A stretch of DNA of 48,847 bases from Mediterraneibacter catenae (lineage in GTDB: Bacteria > Bacillota > Clostridia > Lachnospirales > Lachnospiraceae), in assembly GCF_008691045.1 (NCBI RefSeq), contig NZ_VMSO01000019.1:1-48847 (forward strand). Direction: 5' to 3'. Below the pieces are notes generated by a model that was not told the origin of the DNA, did no database searches, and was given only the letters and a program-made list of their open reading frames with translations. Position 1 is the first letter of the stretch. The number at the start of each line of letters is the position of its first letter. Position numbers and translations under genes: made by a program. Positions 17,905-27,088 of this stretch are shown in pieces.

Positions 17905-17989
17905 CTCATTCCTCCGACATAAAATGTAAATTTTTCTTAATTATAGTCAATTTGACATGGGGTTGCAAGGAGTGTTTAGCATCAGTCCT

Positions 17990-19411
17990 CTATCTGGATA
18001 TATTTAGTTCATAGACCTGGATCAGCGCACCCTCCGCTTCTATCCTGATTCCCGGCTCTTCCGGATAATATCTTGTGCTGAATACATACTCTCCGTCATT
18101 CACGAATACTTCCACGGACGACTCGTCTGCCAGTATCCTGACATCAGTTACAGTATTCATATCCGCATATCTCACTCGACGTCCGCATGAAACTTTGTTG
18201 TTTCTATTATTTATAAATTCAATTACCAATCTTTTATTTTTATATTCGATCACTAATTCATCGGACAACACCGCCCGGAACTGATCCTTCTGAATATTAA
18301 ATATAACCGCCTCATAGACAGTATATTTTTTTGTTTCCAGATAGTTTTCTGTTTCTTCAGATAATATTTTTATTTCTTCAACTTCTCTTATCGGTCTTTG
18401 TCTGATGATCCCGTCTTTTACGAATACTTCTCTCGGGAACGTAAAGCAGTGCTGCCATCCATCATCTGTTGTCCTGTTGGAATACTCCTCACAGTCAGGC
18501 ATTCCCATCCATCCGATCTGAACCCTTCTGCCGTCCTCTGTCTCAAAGCTCTGAGGAGCGTAATAGTCAAATCCGTAATCCCACAGTCTGTAATCTGACA
18601 GGCTGTACTTCCCGTGGATATCTCCGTCCACAAGAAAGTATCCCGACTGGTAGACATTACGGTCTTTCCATTCTTCTCCCTCGAGTCCCTGCACGGACGC
18701 GGAGAATACCTTTACTCCGTCCACTTCAAAGTAATCCGGACACTCCCACATATATCCGAATTTCTCCTCCGTCTCCACACGACTGTCGAGCTGCCAGTTT
18801 ATCTTATCCTCCGACCGGAAGATGAGCGCCTGTCCCGCATCATCCTTTGTGCGGGCGCCCTGGAGCATATAGTATGTCCCGCTTTCTTTCCAGACTTTCG
18901 GATCCCTTACATGGAGGGTCAGATCTGACGGATAATCACTGTTGCGCATGAGAAGCTTTTTTCTGCTGAAATGCATCCCGTCCGGGCTTGTGACCAGAAC
19001 CGTATTGGCCTCCCGGCCGCTGTTGATGTAGTCGTAATCCTCCCTGTCTTCAAGCTTAACGTTGCCGGTGTAATACAGATACATCTCCCCGCCTTCGATG
19101 AAGGCACATCCGGAATATACACCGCTGCAGTCAAACGGCTGATCCGGATAGAGCGTTACTCCCTGATATTCCCATTCGATCATATCCTGACTTGTATAAT
19201 GTCCCCACATCTTGACTCCGCCCTCTGCGTCAAAGGGTGAATACTGGAAAAATGCATGATAGATTCCTTTAAACTGGCAGAGTCCGTTCGGATCATTGAG
19301 CCATCCGACAGGAGGCATCAGATGCAGTCTCTGTCTATAGCACTCATTTTTATTTCCGTCCTCCTCTGCAATGGCGGTCAGTTTCATTAAATCTTTCGTC
19401 AGTGCGTTCAT
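17990..19411 (-). CDS. scrB: Sucrose-6-phosphate hydrolase (GH32)
   Basis: A 473-residue GH32 beta-fructosidase. Catalytic motifs are WLNDPNG (nucleophile Asp40), the RDPKVW transition-state motif near residue 168 and ECPDYF (acid/base Glu) near 220. A C-terminal beta-sandwich follows (VEVFVNDGEYVFSTRYYP). There is no signal peptide, so it acts in the cytoplasm. It is the last gene of a regulator-PTS-hydrolase operon and should split the sucrose-6-phosphate made by the PTS enzyme into glucose-6-phosphate and fructose. The substrate call rests on this operon context; the fold alone also fits other beta-fructosides. Confidence 0.92.
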   Translation of the reverse strand: MNALTKDLMKLTAIAEEDGNKNECYRQRLHLMPPVGWLNDPNGLCQFKGIYHAFFQYSPFDAEGGVKMWGHYTSQDMIEWEYQGVTLYPDQPFDCSGVYSGCAFIEGGEMYLYYTGNVKLEDREDYDYINSGREANTVLVTSPDGMHFSRKKLLMRNSDYPSDLTLHVRDPKVWKESGTYYMLQGARTKDDAGQALIFRSEDKINWQLDSRVETEEKFGYMWECPDYFEVDGVKVFSASVQGLEGEEWKDRNVYQSGYFLVDGDIHGKYSLSDYRLWDYGFDYYAPQSFETEDGRRVQIGWMGMPDCEEYSNRTTDDGWQHCFTFPREVFVKDGIIRQRPIREVEEIKILSEETENYLETKKYTVYEAVIFNIQKDQFRAVLSDELVIEYKNKRLVIEFINNRNNKVSCGRRVRYADMNTVTDVRILADESSVEVFVNDGEYVFSTRYYPEEPGIRIEAEGALIQVYELNISR

Positions 19412-19494
19412 AATTCATATCTCCCTGTTTTAAAACGGCGCCGGTTCCCATAAAGTCAGGTCCTGGCGCCAATATTACTTATCGTTTTCTTTAC

Positions 19495-21459
19495 TTATTT
19501 TTTCAGGTTCATGATAGTCTGGTCGATTGCCGCCGGTCCCGGTTCCGCTTTCGTCACCTCTGCGAAATCATCCGCATTTGTCAGGATAACCATAGTAGTC
19601 GCCGGGTAACCTGCTGCACGTATCGTGTCCAGATCTGCCTCGATCAATACATCCCCCGCATGTACCTTTGCGCCGTCGGATACTTTCTTTGTAAAGCCTT
19701 TACCTTCCATTTTGACCGTATCGACTCCTACATGGATCAGGAGCTCACCGCCGCTCTGTGTGGTAAGGCATACTGCATGTCCTGTATCGAACACATTGAG
19801 CACTTCCGCGTCGCACGGTGCCACGATTTTCCCGTCCTCCGGCTCTACGGCAACTGTTGTCCCGAGCATCTCGGATGCAAATGTCTCATCAGTCACTTCT
19901 GCGAGCGGGATCACTTTACCCTTTACAGGGCTCTTGATCTCCTCTTCTGCCGGAACCGCTTTGACACTGTCGTTTTCATCTGTTTCTTCCATAACAGATG
20001 AAGCTCCTTCTGCGGCATGATCTGCGATCGCCGCACCTGCCGCTGCACCGGACGCGGTGCCGCCGGCTGCCGTCTCCGGCTTTGCGTCACGATAGATCAG
20101 GAATGAGATAACAAATGCAACGCCAACCGCGATGATCATTTCTATCAGATACTGTACCGGCTGTTCCAGACAGAGCAGGATACCGAAGATACCGGTCACT
20201 CCGGTGCCCTTTGCCCCAAGGTGTACGATAGATGCATACAGTGCGCCGCATCCGCCGCCGATACATCCTGCGATGAATGGTTTGAAGAATCTTAAGTTCA
20301 CACCGAAGATTGCCGGCTCCGTTATTCCCATGAATGCACTTAAGGATGACGGAAGCGCCAGTGACTTGATCTTCTTATCTTTTGATTTCAGTGCGACTGC
20401 GAGAGCCGCTGCTCCCTGAGCCACATTTGCTGCGCTTGCGAGCGGCAGCCAGTATGTAACGCCGTACTGTGCGATCTGTCCGATATCAATAGCTGTGTAC
20501 ATCTGATGAATACCTGTCACGACAGTCGGTGCGTACAGAGCACCCATGATGAGACTTCCGATTCCGAGAGGCAGTGTGAGCAACCACTGGATGCCGCCCA
20601 GTATCGCATTTTCCGCCCATACGAAGACCGGTCCGATAATTGATAATGTAAGATATCCGGTAACAAATACACTGACAAGCGGCGTCACAAAGAGGTCGAG
20701 CACTTCCGGTACGATCTTGTGCAGCTTCTTCTCAATAACAGAGAGGAGCCATACCGCGATGACTACAGGGATGACATGCCCCTGATATCCTACCATGTCT
20801 ATATCATACAGTCCGAAGAATACTGACTGTGTCTGCTGTACTCCCTCCGTTGCCACCGTATATGCGTTCTGCAGTGACGGGTTGATCATGATCATACCGA
20901 TGACCGCGCCCAGATACGGATTGGCGCCGAAAGCCTTCGCTGCGGAGAATGCAATGAGGATCTGCAGGAATGTATATGCCGTGTTGCTGAACAGATTTGC
21001 AAACACATAGATCGAACTGCTCGTGTCCATATTGATGAAACCGTTGTTTATCATGAAGTCCAGAGAATTCATGATACCCATGAGGAAACCGCTGGCCACG
21101 ATGGCCGGAATGATCGGTACAAAGATATCGCCCAGCAGCTTGATCGCCCTCATAAATACATTCTGCTTCTGTGCTGCGGCTTCCTTCGCCTCAGCCTTTG
21201 AGCTGGCAGTAATGCCCGCAATAGAGATGAACTCGTCAAATACTTTGTTTACTGTTCCTGTTCCGAGAATAATCTGAAGCTGTCCGGATGCCTCGAACAC
21301 TCCCTTTACTCCCTCTACATTTTCTATGGCTGTCTTATCTGCCTTGCTGTTATCGGCAATGACAAGGCGGAGCCTTGTTGCACAGTGTGCGGCAGACACG
21401 ATATTCTTGCCGCCGCCTACTTTATCCAGTATATCCTGTGCGGTCTTTCTGTAATCCAT
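19495..21459 (-). CDS. PTS system IIBCA component, beta-glucoside/sucrose family
   Basis: A 654-residue fused phosphotransferase transporter in the order IIB-IIC-IIA. IIB covers residues 1-90 with the phospho-Cys at 26 (AAHCATRLR). IIC spans about 105-460 with some ten membrane segments (motif GVHEAIFG-like ITEPAIFGVNLRFF). A linker rich in Ala/Glu follows, then a glucose-type IIA domain with the phospho-His near residue 573 (LLIHVGVDTVKM). It imports and phosphorylates its sugar. Location between a LacI regulator and a GH32 sucrose-6-phosphate hydrolase makes sucrose the likely substrate. A cre-like/LacI-like site sits 20 bases before the start. Confidence 0.92.
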   Translation of the reverse strand: MDYRKTAQDILDKVGGGKNIVSAAHCATRLRLVIADNSKADKTAIENVEGVKGVFEASGQLQIILGTGTVNKVFDEFISIAGITASSKAEAKEAAAQKQNVFMRAIKLLGDIFVPIIPAIVASGFLMGIMNSLDFMINNGFINMDTSSSIYVFANLFSNTAYTFLQILIAFSAAKAFGANPYLGAVIGMIMINPSLQNAYTVATEGVQQTQSVFFGLYDIDMVGYQGHVIPVVIAVWLLSVIEKKLHKIVPEVLDLFVTPLVSVFVTGYLTLSIIGPVFVWAENAILGGIQWLLTLPLGIGSLIMGALYAPTVVTGIHQMYTAIDIGQIAQYGVTYWLPLASAANVAQGAAALAVALKSKDKKIKSLALPSSLSAFMGITEPAIFGVNLRFFKPFIAGCIGGGCGALYASIVHLGAKGTGVTGIFGILLCLEQPVQYLIEMIIAVGVAFVISFLIYRDAKPETAAGGTASGAAAGAAIADHAAEGASSVMEETDENDSVKAVPAEEEIKSPVKGKVIPLAEVTDETFASEMLGTTVAVEPEDGKIVAPCDAEVLNVFDTGHAVCLTTQSGGELLIHVGVDTVKMEGKGFTKKVSDGAKVHAGDVLIEADLDTIRAAGYPATTMVILTNADDFAEVTKAEPGPAAIDQTIMNLKK

Positions 21460-21479
21460 AGTGACTCTCCCTTCCTTTG

Positions 21480-21493
21480 TGTAATCGATTTCA
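21480..21493. promoter_or_regulatory. LacI-family operator or cre site before the sucrose PTS gene
   Basis: TGTAATCGATTTCA contains the palindrome AATCGATT. It matches the CcpA cre pattern TGnAARCGnWWWCA at all but one position. The same AATCGATT core lies in the promoter of the LacI gene (22877-22884), and a near copy, AATCGATA, is at 21660-21667. It is therefore probably the site of the local LacI protein and possibly also of CcpA. Confidence 0.6.
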
Positions 21494-21508
21494 TATTTTC
21501 ATATAAAT

Positions 21509-21556
21509 AATATCGGTAAAAATGTCATTTGTAAAGAGGGCATTTTTACCGATATT
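21509..21556. repeat. 16-bp perfect inverted repeat between the LacI and PTS genes
   Basis: AATATCGGTAAAAATG (21509-21524) and its exact reverse complement (21541-21556) are separated by 16 bases. The RNA would form a hairpin in the lacI-PTS intergenic transcript. No T-run follows, so it may be a weak terminator, an attenuator, an RNA-stability element or a double operator. Confidence 0.6.
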
Positions 21557-21707
21557 TCATGTTTAATTTTGTGCATATTGCACTTCTTACGGAGAATATA
21601 TGGTGTTACGTGATAATCCGTACCCTTCTTATCGCGTTTTTATATTTCGCTATATGTGAAATCGATATCTCATTTTATCACCCGGCAATACATACCGTAC
21701 CTGTGGA

Positions 21708-22775
21708 TTACTCTACCAGGCGAAACCCCAGCTTCATCTCGATCGGGATCTTCTCTCCCCGCTCGATCACATCGAGGAGCAGTTCTGCCCCGCGGATCCC
21801 GCTTGTCTTATACCCGAAATGCACTGTAGAGATACCGCCTGTCACTGCCTTTAAAAACTGGTTGTCACCAAAACCTGTCACCTGTATTTCCGAGTGATCC
21901 AGAATATACTGCATCCTTGTAGCTGAACCGACCGCGGACCGGGGTATTTCCTTTCTTCGGTGTGCAAGAAGAGCCTCAATTGCCCCGGCTGCAATAGTGT
22001 CTGTAGCACATGAAATAATCCTGATATCATCCCTGCTCTCCAGAAGATCCATAGCCGCACGATATCCGGCGTCCATTGTAAAATCGGCTGTTCTTATATA
22101 CTCCGGTTCGAGCTCGATCCCTTCTGCCTTAAGTCCCGAACGGAACCCGTCTTCACGGGCTATTCCGACAGCTTTATCTTCTTTTGTCACACCGATATAT
22201 GCTGCTTTTCCATACTTACTTCCGGAAGGTGCTGTATCAGCGCTGCCTGCTGACGGAGATTTCAGCCGGGCTGCCACCAGTTTTCCCATAGCTTTTCCTG
22301 CTCCGTGATCATCATGATAGATACAGTTTGCATATTTCGTATACTGTCCTACCACAACGACAGGAACCTTTGCGTTCTTCAGAAACTTTCTGTGATCCCC
22401 CGTGATAACTGTTCCGATCAGAACAATGCCATCCACCGGATAACTCTCAAACAGTTTCAGATAGGTAATTTCTTTAACCGGATCGTTATCCGTGCTGGCC
22501 AGGAGCATCTGGTATCCGCGGCTGGAGAGGACCTGTTCGATTCCTGCAGTGACGCGGCTAATCGTCTCGGAATTGATCTTAGGCACGACAACACCCACAA
22601 GACATGCCTTCTTCGTGCGCAGTATCCTCGCCTGCGCAGAAGGCTGATATCCAGTCTCTTCAATCACTTTTCTGATCTGATCTTTCTTCTCTTCGCTGAT
22701 ATAACCTCCATTTAAATATCTCGATACAGCAGCACTTGATACTCCGGCAAGCTGTGCGATCTCCTTGATCGTCAT
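21708..22775 (-). CDS. LacI-family regulator of the sucrose operon
   Basis: A 355-residue LacI/GalR repressor. The N-terminal HTH reads TIKEIAQLAGVSSAAVSRYLNGG, followed by the hinge helix region and a periplasmic-binding-like sugar domain (VVVPKINSETISRV..., ILIGTVITGD). It should bind a sugar or sugar phosphate. I start it at the ATG at 22775, which has GAGGG upstream; a longer frame from 22889 would begin inside its own promoter. Two copies of AATCGATT, one between its -35 and -10 elements and one before the PTS gene, suggest autoregulation and control of the PTS/GH32 genes. Similar proteins are called ScrR, but the inducer is not proven here. Confidence 0.9.
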   Translation of the reverse strand: MTIKEIAQLAGVSSAAVSRYLNGGYISEEKKDQIRKVIEETGYQPSAQARILRTKKACLVGVVVPKINSETISRVTAGIEQVLSSRGYQMLLASTDNDPVKEITYLKLFESYPVDGIVLIGTVITGDHRKFLKNAKVPVVVVGQYTKYANCIYHDDHGAGKAMGKLVAARLKSPSAGSADTAPSGSKYGKAAYIGVTKEDKAVGIAREDGFRSGLKAEGIELEPEYIRTADFTMDAGYRAAMDLLESRDDIRIISCATDTIAAGAIEALLAHRRKEIPRSAVGSATRMQYILDHSEIQVTGFGDNQFLKAVTGGISTVHFGYKTSGIRGAELLLDVIERGEKIPIEMKLGFRLVE

Positions 22776-22860
22776 GACGATTATCCCTCTTTCATTTTCT
22801 GTAATATCCGAATATAGATTTTCCCGGTATGCCACCTTATTACACACCGTGTTTTCTTCA

Positions 22861-22889
22861 AGTATATAATCGCCGCAATCGATTTGCAA
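22861..22889 (-). promoter_or_regulatory. LacI gene promoter with embedded AATCGATT operator
   Basis: Minus-strand TTGCAA (22889-22884), a 17-base spacer and TATACT (22866-22861). The near-palindrome GCAATCGATTTGC (22875-22887) overlaps the -35 element and spacer, the classic position for repression by steric block. Confidence 0.65.
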
Positions 22890-22943
22890 CGCTTATATTT
22901 GCGCTGTCGGTCCGATTGCGGCGATACTGATTTATATTCTGTA

Positions 22944-23915
22944 TCAAATTTTTTTCTTTAATTCCTCAAAATACTGACGTGCCAGTTCATGCCAGTCTTT
23001 CCATCCGTCATCACCTCTCCTGTCTGGCAGCCCATAATTGTCTTGCAGATATTTTCCCATATAATCTGTCACCTTCCTGGCCCCGAGTATATTGAGATGA
23101 TCACCTTTATCGTAACTGTCCTTCTTCCAGTCGATGCCTATATCACGGTATTTAAGATTCAGGTCGATATACGGAAGGTCCTTTTCTTTTGCATACTCTT
23201 CCAGCGCATTGTGCTTCTTATAGTCGTAGTTCTTAGGCGACGGAGCGCTCATAAGCACAAGCTCGGCACCGTTCTTCCTGCACAGATTTCTTATTTTTTC
23301 CATATAAATCCGTACAACTTCCGGAATATCCGTTTTGTCTTTTGTCTCTTTCATATATTCCTCATCGCCCTCATACGATACGACTTTATTTCGTATCTCA
23401 AAGCCTTTATATGCATTTTGCAATATGCCCGGACCGTCAAACAGTGCTTTCCACGCATTGTGAAACTTAAATATCGGGAAATAATAGCTGAGAGGCTCTG
23501 TCAGTGACATCTGGAGATTTTTCAGAAATCCCGGATCACGGAACATCGTATTCGTCTCGAGAAGCACCATCTTAGGCGACTGTGTTCTAAACGCGGTCTT
23601 CAGTACATAATAAGTCTCCTGTATCCGCTGCCCCGGCTGACCGCAGTCGTATGCAGCGATTCCCGTCTTATCCCACAGATCCATCGGGGAGACTGACGTA
23701 TAGCTTTCGCTGTCCCCGGCTACCAGAAGATCAATCGTATGTTTCTTCTCGGCACTGACAGATGCAAATACACGGCTCCGTCCGCTTACCGATCCATTTA
23801 TATTTTTTGCCACGATCTGTATTCCGGCAGAACATGTTCCCATCAGCAGCACAAATATTAATAAAAACAGAATAATTCGCTTCTTTTTCTTCAAATCTTC
23901 CTCCTTTTCGGACAT
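22944..23915 (-). CDS. Membrane-anchored SGNH-type protein (DltD/AlgJ-like role)
   Basis: A 323-residue protein with a Lys-rich cytoplasmic start, one membrane segment (about residues 13-33) and an extracellular SGNH-hydrolase-like domain. Block I appears as AGDSESY near residue 65 (Ser nucleophile candidate) and the C-terminal His block as GDHLNILGA near 280. In dlt-like and alginate-acetylation systems such a protein works with an MBOAT to move an acyl group onto an extracellular polymer. Here it lies 12 bases after the MBOAT gene and closes the operon. No strong ribosome site is seen, so translation may be coupled to the MBOAT gene. The acceptor polymer is unknown. Confidence 0.75.
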   Translation of the reverse strand: MSEKEEDLKKKKRIILFLLIFVLLMGTCSAGIQIVAKNINGSVSGRSRVFASVSAEKKHTIDLLVAGDSESYTSVSPMDLWDKTGIAAYDCGQPGQRIQETYYVLKTAFRTQSPKMVLLETNTMFRDPGFLKNLQMSLTEPLSYYFPIFKFHNAWKALFDGPGILQNAYKGFEIRNKVVSYEGDEEYMKETKDKTDIPEVVRIYMEKIRNLCRKNGAELVLMSAPSPKNYDYKKHNALEEYAKEKDLPYIDLNLKYRDIGIDWKKDSYDKGDHLNILGARKVTDYMGKYLQDNYGLPDRRGDDGWKDWHELARQYFEELKKKI

Positions 23916-23927
23916 ATCTTAATCATT

Positions 23928-25514
23928 TTAAAATCCTGCATAAATCATATCTATGGTCTGGTAACCGTCCCCGTATGCAGAGACTACTATTACTGCAAGC
24001 ATCAATGCATAGCAAAGAGCCCAGCGGACAAATACCGGTCTGCGGAAAAGACTTTTTCTCACATCTGTCCCTCTTTCTTTGACGGAGCCGACCACTGCCA
24101 CAACAACACACCCGACCGCTATGGCGATCATATCAGCCCTTCCGAGCCCCAGATTAAACAGACTTCCATCCGTAAGTGCATTGAGATCAAAGTCTGTAAA
24201 AATACTTCTGAACATGGAGATTCCTGCACGCAGGCCATCTGCTCTGAAGAACAGTTCACCTGCAAATATGATAACCCATGTCTTTGCAATCCGGACAAAT
24301 TTAAGCCATACAGACTGGTCACTGATATGAAATGTATTGAGGATCCGGTCCCTCACCGGTTCCACCGCTATTCCCAGAAGAATCAGAGTAAAATAATACA
24401 TTCCGTAAAAGATGTAACTCCATCTTGCCCCATGCCACAAACCATTGCATATCCACACAGGAAAAAGTGCTATGGCAGACGTCCCCAGCATCGTTATATA
24501 TTTTCCTAAATGCTTTCTTCCGTACTGATTCCACTTTTTTACCGGGGATGACATGGATACCGGATAGAAAATGTATGTCTTAAACCATGTCCCCAGACTG
24601 ATGTGCCATCTGCGCCAGAATTCTGCTGCGCTCTGGGCACAGAACGGCTGACGGAAATTCTCCGGAAGTCTGATTCCGAACAGCTCTCCGCTCCCGATAA
24701 TGATGTCCATACATCCGGAGAATTCCATATAGAGCTGTATTGTATATGCAATAGCCCCTGCTGCTATAACGACACCGCTGTACGATGTATAATTACTAAA
24801 AATCATACCTACGGCAATCGCCAGCCTGTCAGCGATCACCTTTTTCTTAAACAATCCCCAGAATATTCTGATATACCCGCTGGTCAGATTGTCCATATTA
24901 AGCGGTCTTCCCTCATACAGGGTATCGCTTGTATCCGAATATCTGCAGATTGGTCCTTCCATGATCTGTGGAAAAAATGCAAGGAACAGAGCCGTCTTTT
25001 CCAGTTTTCCCTCTGCCCGGATCTTTCCCCAGTATACATCCGCCATATAACCAATCGCCTGCAGTGTGTAAAACGAGATTCCGATCGGCATCAGGATCTT
25101 TTTCTGTTCCAGAGTAAACGGCAGTACATTACCCAAAATGCCTGTTACGTTGCTCACAAAGAAATTGTAGTATTTCAGATATGCAAGTATACCGAGGAGT
25201 GCCAGCACGCCAAATGCAAGCACCCGCCTGGATTTTTGCTGATATATCCCTTTTATTTTCTTTTTTTCGCTTCTGTCGGCAGACGCCAGTTCTGTCTTCT
25301 GTTCTGATTTGAGCCATTCAAGCCAGATTCCGATACAATGTACGAACACTGTAGTTCCCAGCAGATAGACGATCAGATTTCTGCTGATCAGCCAGAAGAA
25401 CAGATAGCTGAACACCAGCAGAACCCGCCTGCGCCATCTCTGCGGAACAATCTGATATGCTGCCAGACACAGCGGCAGAAATACAAAACCGTATACCAAT
25501 GATTCATATGTCAT
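23928..25514 (-). CDS. MBOAT-family membrane O-acyltransferase (DltB/AlgI type)
   Basis: A 528-residue multi-pass protein of the DltB/AlgI branch. Family signatures are PIGISFYTLQAIGYMADVYWG near residue 145, FMEFSGCMDIIIG near 265, FWRRWHISLGTWFKTYIFYP near 300, and the catalytic His in NGLWHGARW near 365. Such proteins pass an activated acyl group across the membrane, in DltB's case from the carrier protein DltC. The gene starts 3 bases after the carrier-protein stop and is followed by the SGNH gene. Its acyl donor is therefore most likely the aminoacyl-carrier protein made by the three genes upstream. Confidence 0.9.
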   Translation of the reverse strand: MTYESLVYGFVFLPLCLAAYQIVPQRWRRRVLLVFSYLFFWLISRNLIVYLLGTTVFVHCIGIWLEWLKSEQKTELASADRSEKKKIKGIYQQKSRRVLAFGVLALLGILAYLKYYNFFVSNVTGILGNVLPFTLEQKKILMPIGISFYTLQAIGYMADVYWGKIRAEGKLEKTALFLAFFPQIMEGPICRYSDTSDTLYEGRPLNMDNLTSGYIRIFWGLFKKKVIADRLAIAVGMIFSNYTSYSGVVIAAGAIAYTIQLYMEFSGCMDIIIGSGELFGIRLPENFRQPFCAQSAAEFWRRWHISLGTWFKTYIFYPVSMSSPVKKWNQYGRKHLGKYITMLGTSAIALFPVWICNGLWHGARWSYIFYGMYYFTLILLGIAVEPVRDRILNTFHISDQSVWLKFVRIAKTWVIIFAGELFFRADGLRAGISMFRSIFTDFDLNALTDGSLFNLGLGRADMIAIAVGCVVVAVVGSVKERGTDVRKSLFRRPVFVRWALCYALMLAVIVVSAYGDGYQTIDMIYAGF

Positions 25515-25517
25515 ATA

Positions 25518-25745
25518 CTAGTTCTCCTGAAGTCTCAGTACCATCTTGTAGATTGCTTCTGCTGAATTAAAATTGTCCGGTATCATCTCTGATGCTTCGA
25601 TTTCAATATCATATGCATCTTCCAGCTCCGATACAAGCGTGATCACACCGAATGAATCCAGCAGCCTGCCGTCGATCAGTGCTTTTTCATTTTCATAATC
25701 AATGCTGTCATCAATCTCCATCAGTATATTCATCAGTTTTTCCAT
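25518..25745 (-). CDS. Acyl/aminoacyl carrier protein (DltC-like)
   Basis: A 75-residue carrier protein with the phosphopantetheine attachment Ser at 31 in LLDSFGVI. Acidic helices follow and the end reads IPDNFNSAEAIYKMV. Size and motif match DltC and BtrI-type carriers. AGGAGG precedes the ATG. It should be charged by the adenylation enzyme 27089-28627, may present its amino acid to the PLP decarboxylase next door, and should hand the product to the MBOAT. The second carrier protein of the window (42182-42406) has the Ser at the same position and the same PENFNS-x-x-AIYxxx ending, which shows common origin of the two modules. Confidence 0.92.
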   Translation of the reverse strand: MEKLMNILMEIDDSIDYENEKALIDGRLLDSFGVITLVSELEDAYDIEIEASEMIPDNFNSAEAIYKMVLRLQEN

Positions 25746-25789
25746 TGTGGTATTCCTCCTTATATCTTATAAATCCTGTTTATATTTAT

Positions 25790-27046
25790 TTAAAAATTTA
25801 CCGCACTAAGTTCTGCTTCATTGATCAGAATATTATCTGCTGAGCTTTCCGTCTCTTTAAGAGATTCATCGGGCATATTCCATATATAGGTGGGCTGATG
25901 ATCTCTCAAAAGCGACCAGCCTGTATTCCTATCGTATGAAACAACAGCAGGCAGTGAATGGCTTAAGAAAAGTGCCATTCCTTCCATCGCCGAATATGCA
26001 CCTGTTCTTTCAAATACAAGCACTCTTCCGGTCCGTACATCCGCAAGCTCCACATCACTGCACAGAACGTCATTCATCGTACAAAGCGCTCCGCAGACTG
26101 TCCATTTCTTCCTCTGTCCTCTGTTGTCTCCCGGAATAACCTGGATATCCGGATGGTACATCCCCCTGATCTGTCCGTCATAGTTAAGCTGATGATTTCC
26201 TCCGTCTACAATACAGTAGTGCGTGTCTTTATTTTTCTTCACATCTCTGATCTCTGTCAGGTAATATCCGCATTCTGCCGCGAACGCTCTGCCCTGTTCT
26301 ATTGTCACATTTCCCTTCCACTGCATAGAACCGATTGCTTCTCTTAAGCTGTCAAGTCCTTCATCTGTATAAGTCTTCGCCTCTTTTCCCTTAAAATACG
26401 GCACAGCTGTTCCGGGACCGTATTCCAGATGTTCAATCCTTACCTTCCATTCATTCCGCATTTTCAGCAGTAATTTATCAAGCATTTCAAGCTCTTCCTG
26501 AAACTGTCTGACCCTGCGCTTCTGCGTTCCCGAGAAGTAATGTATTCCCTCGATTTCCAGATACGGACTCATGTTTACGATACTGATCACGCTCCGTAAT
26601 GTGTCCTCATCCATACCGAACTGACTTCCGTTCGTAAGCCTCGGATAAAGTCTGAGCACTTTCATATGCGCGTCGCTCCACTCGAGAAAATAATGCAGCT
26701 GTTTCACGGATTCTACCGTATACCTGCACCGGTCCTGGCAAATATCCAGTATTTTGTATATATCCTCCTTTTTCTTGAGTACTCCGGATATGAAGAGCTT
26801 CTCCGGAGGAATCTCCAGCCGGCGGCATATTTCGAACTCTCCCATTGAGCATACTTCAATCCGGTCCACCTTCTCGGCCATCTGTCTTGTCAGAAACGGA
26901 TTTGCTTTCATCGCATAACAAAGTCCCGTCTTATCTCCAAGCGCTCCTCTCAGCCTGTCTGTCTGACGTTTAAGTATATCAAGATCAAATATATATAGCG
27001 GTGTACCATAACGGGCTGCCGCATATTCCAACTGTTCTCTTCGCAT
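25790..27046 (-). CDS. PLP-dependent decarboxylase, fold III (DAP/ornithine decarboxylase and BtrK-like)
   Basis: A 418-residue protein of the Orn/Lys/Arg/DAP decarboxylase-2 family. The PLP lysine is Lys47 in CYAMKANPF. EVCSMGEFEI follows near residue 75, the Gly-rich phosphate site GPGTAVPYF near 200, and EQGRAFAAECGYY near 245. The catalytic Cys of the partner subunit is in CGALCTMND near 325, and the dimer segment RTGAYSAMEGMALFL near 360. In butirosin synthesis the relative BtrK decarboxylates glutamate while it is attached to a carrier protein. Position between the adenylation and carrier-protein genes suggests a similar step here, or decarboxylation of a free amino acid before loading. 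The substrate is not known. Classical dlt operons have no such gene. Confidence 0.88.
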   Translation of the reverse strand: MRREQLEYAAARYGTPLYIFDLDILKRQTDRLRGALGDKTGLCYAMKANPFLTRQMAEKVDRIEVCSMGEFEICRRLEIPPEKLFISGVLKKKEDIYKILDICQDRCRYTVESVKQLHYFLEWSDAHMKVLRLYPRLTNGSQFGMDEDTLRSVISIVNMSPYLEIEGIHYFSGTQKRRVRQFQEELEMLDKLLLKMRNEWKVRIEHLEYGPGTAVPYFKGKEAKTYTDEGLDSLREAIGSMQWKGNVTIEQGRAFAAECGYYLTEIRDVKKNKDTHYCIVDGGNHQLNYDGQIRGMYHPDIQVIPGDNRGQRKKWTVCGALCTMNDVLCSDVELADVRTGRVLVFERTGAYSAMEGMALFLSHSLPAVVSYDRNTGWSLLRDHQPTYIWNMPDESLKETESSADNILINEAELSAVNF

Positions 27047-27088
27047 ATTTTCTCCTTCCTTATTTTCTTTTTTACAGTGTTGCTGTTT

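Noticed and set aside
24603..25307. A 234-residue plus-strand frame opposite the MBOAT gene
   Set aside because: Shadow of a well-conserved membrane protein; no motif or ribosome site.
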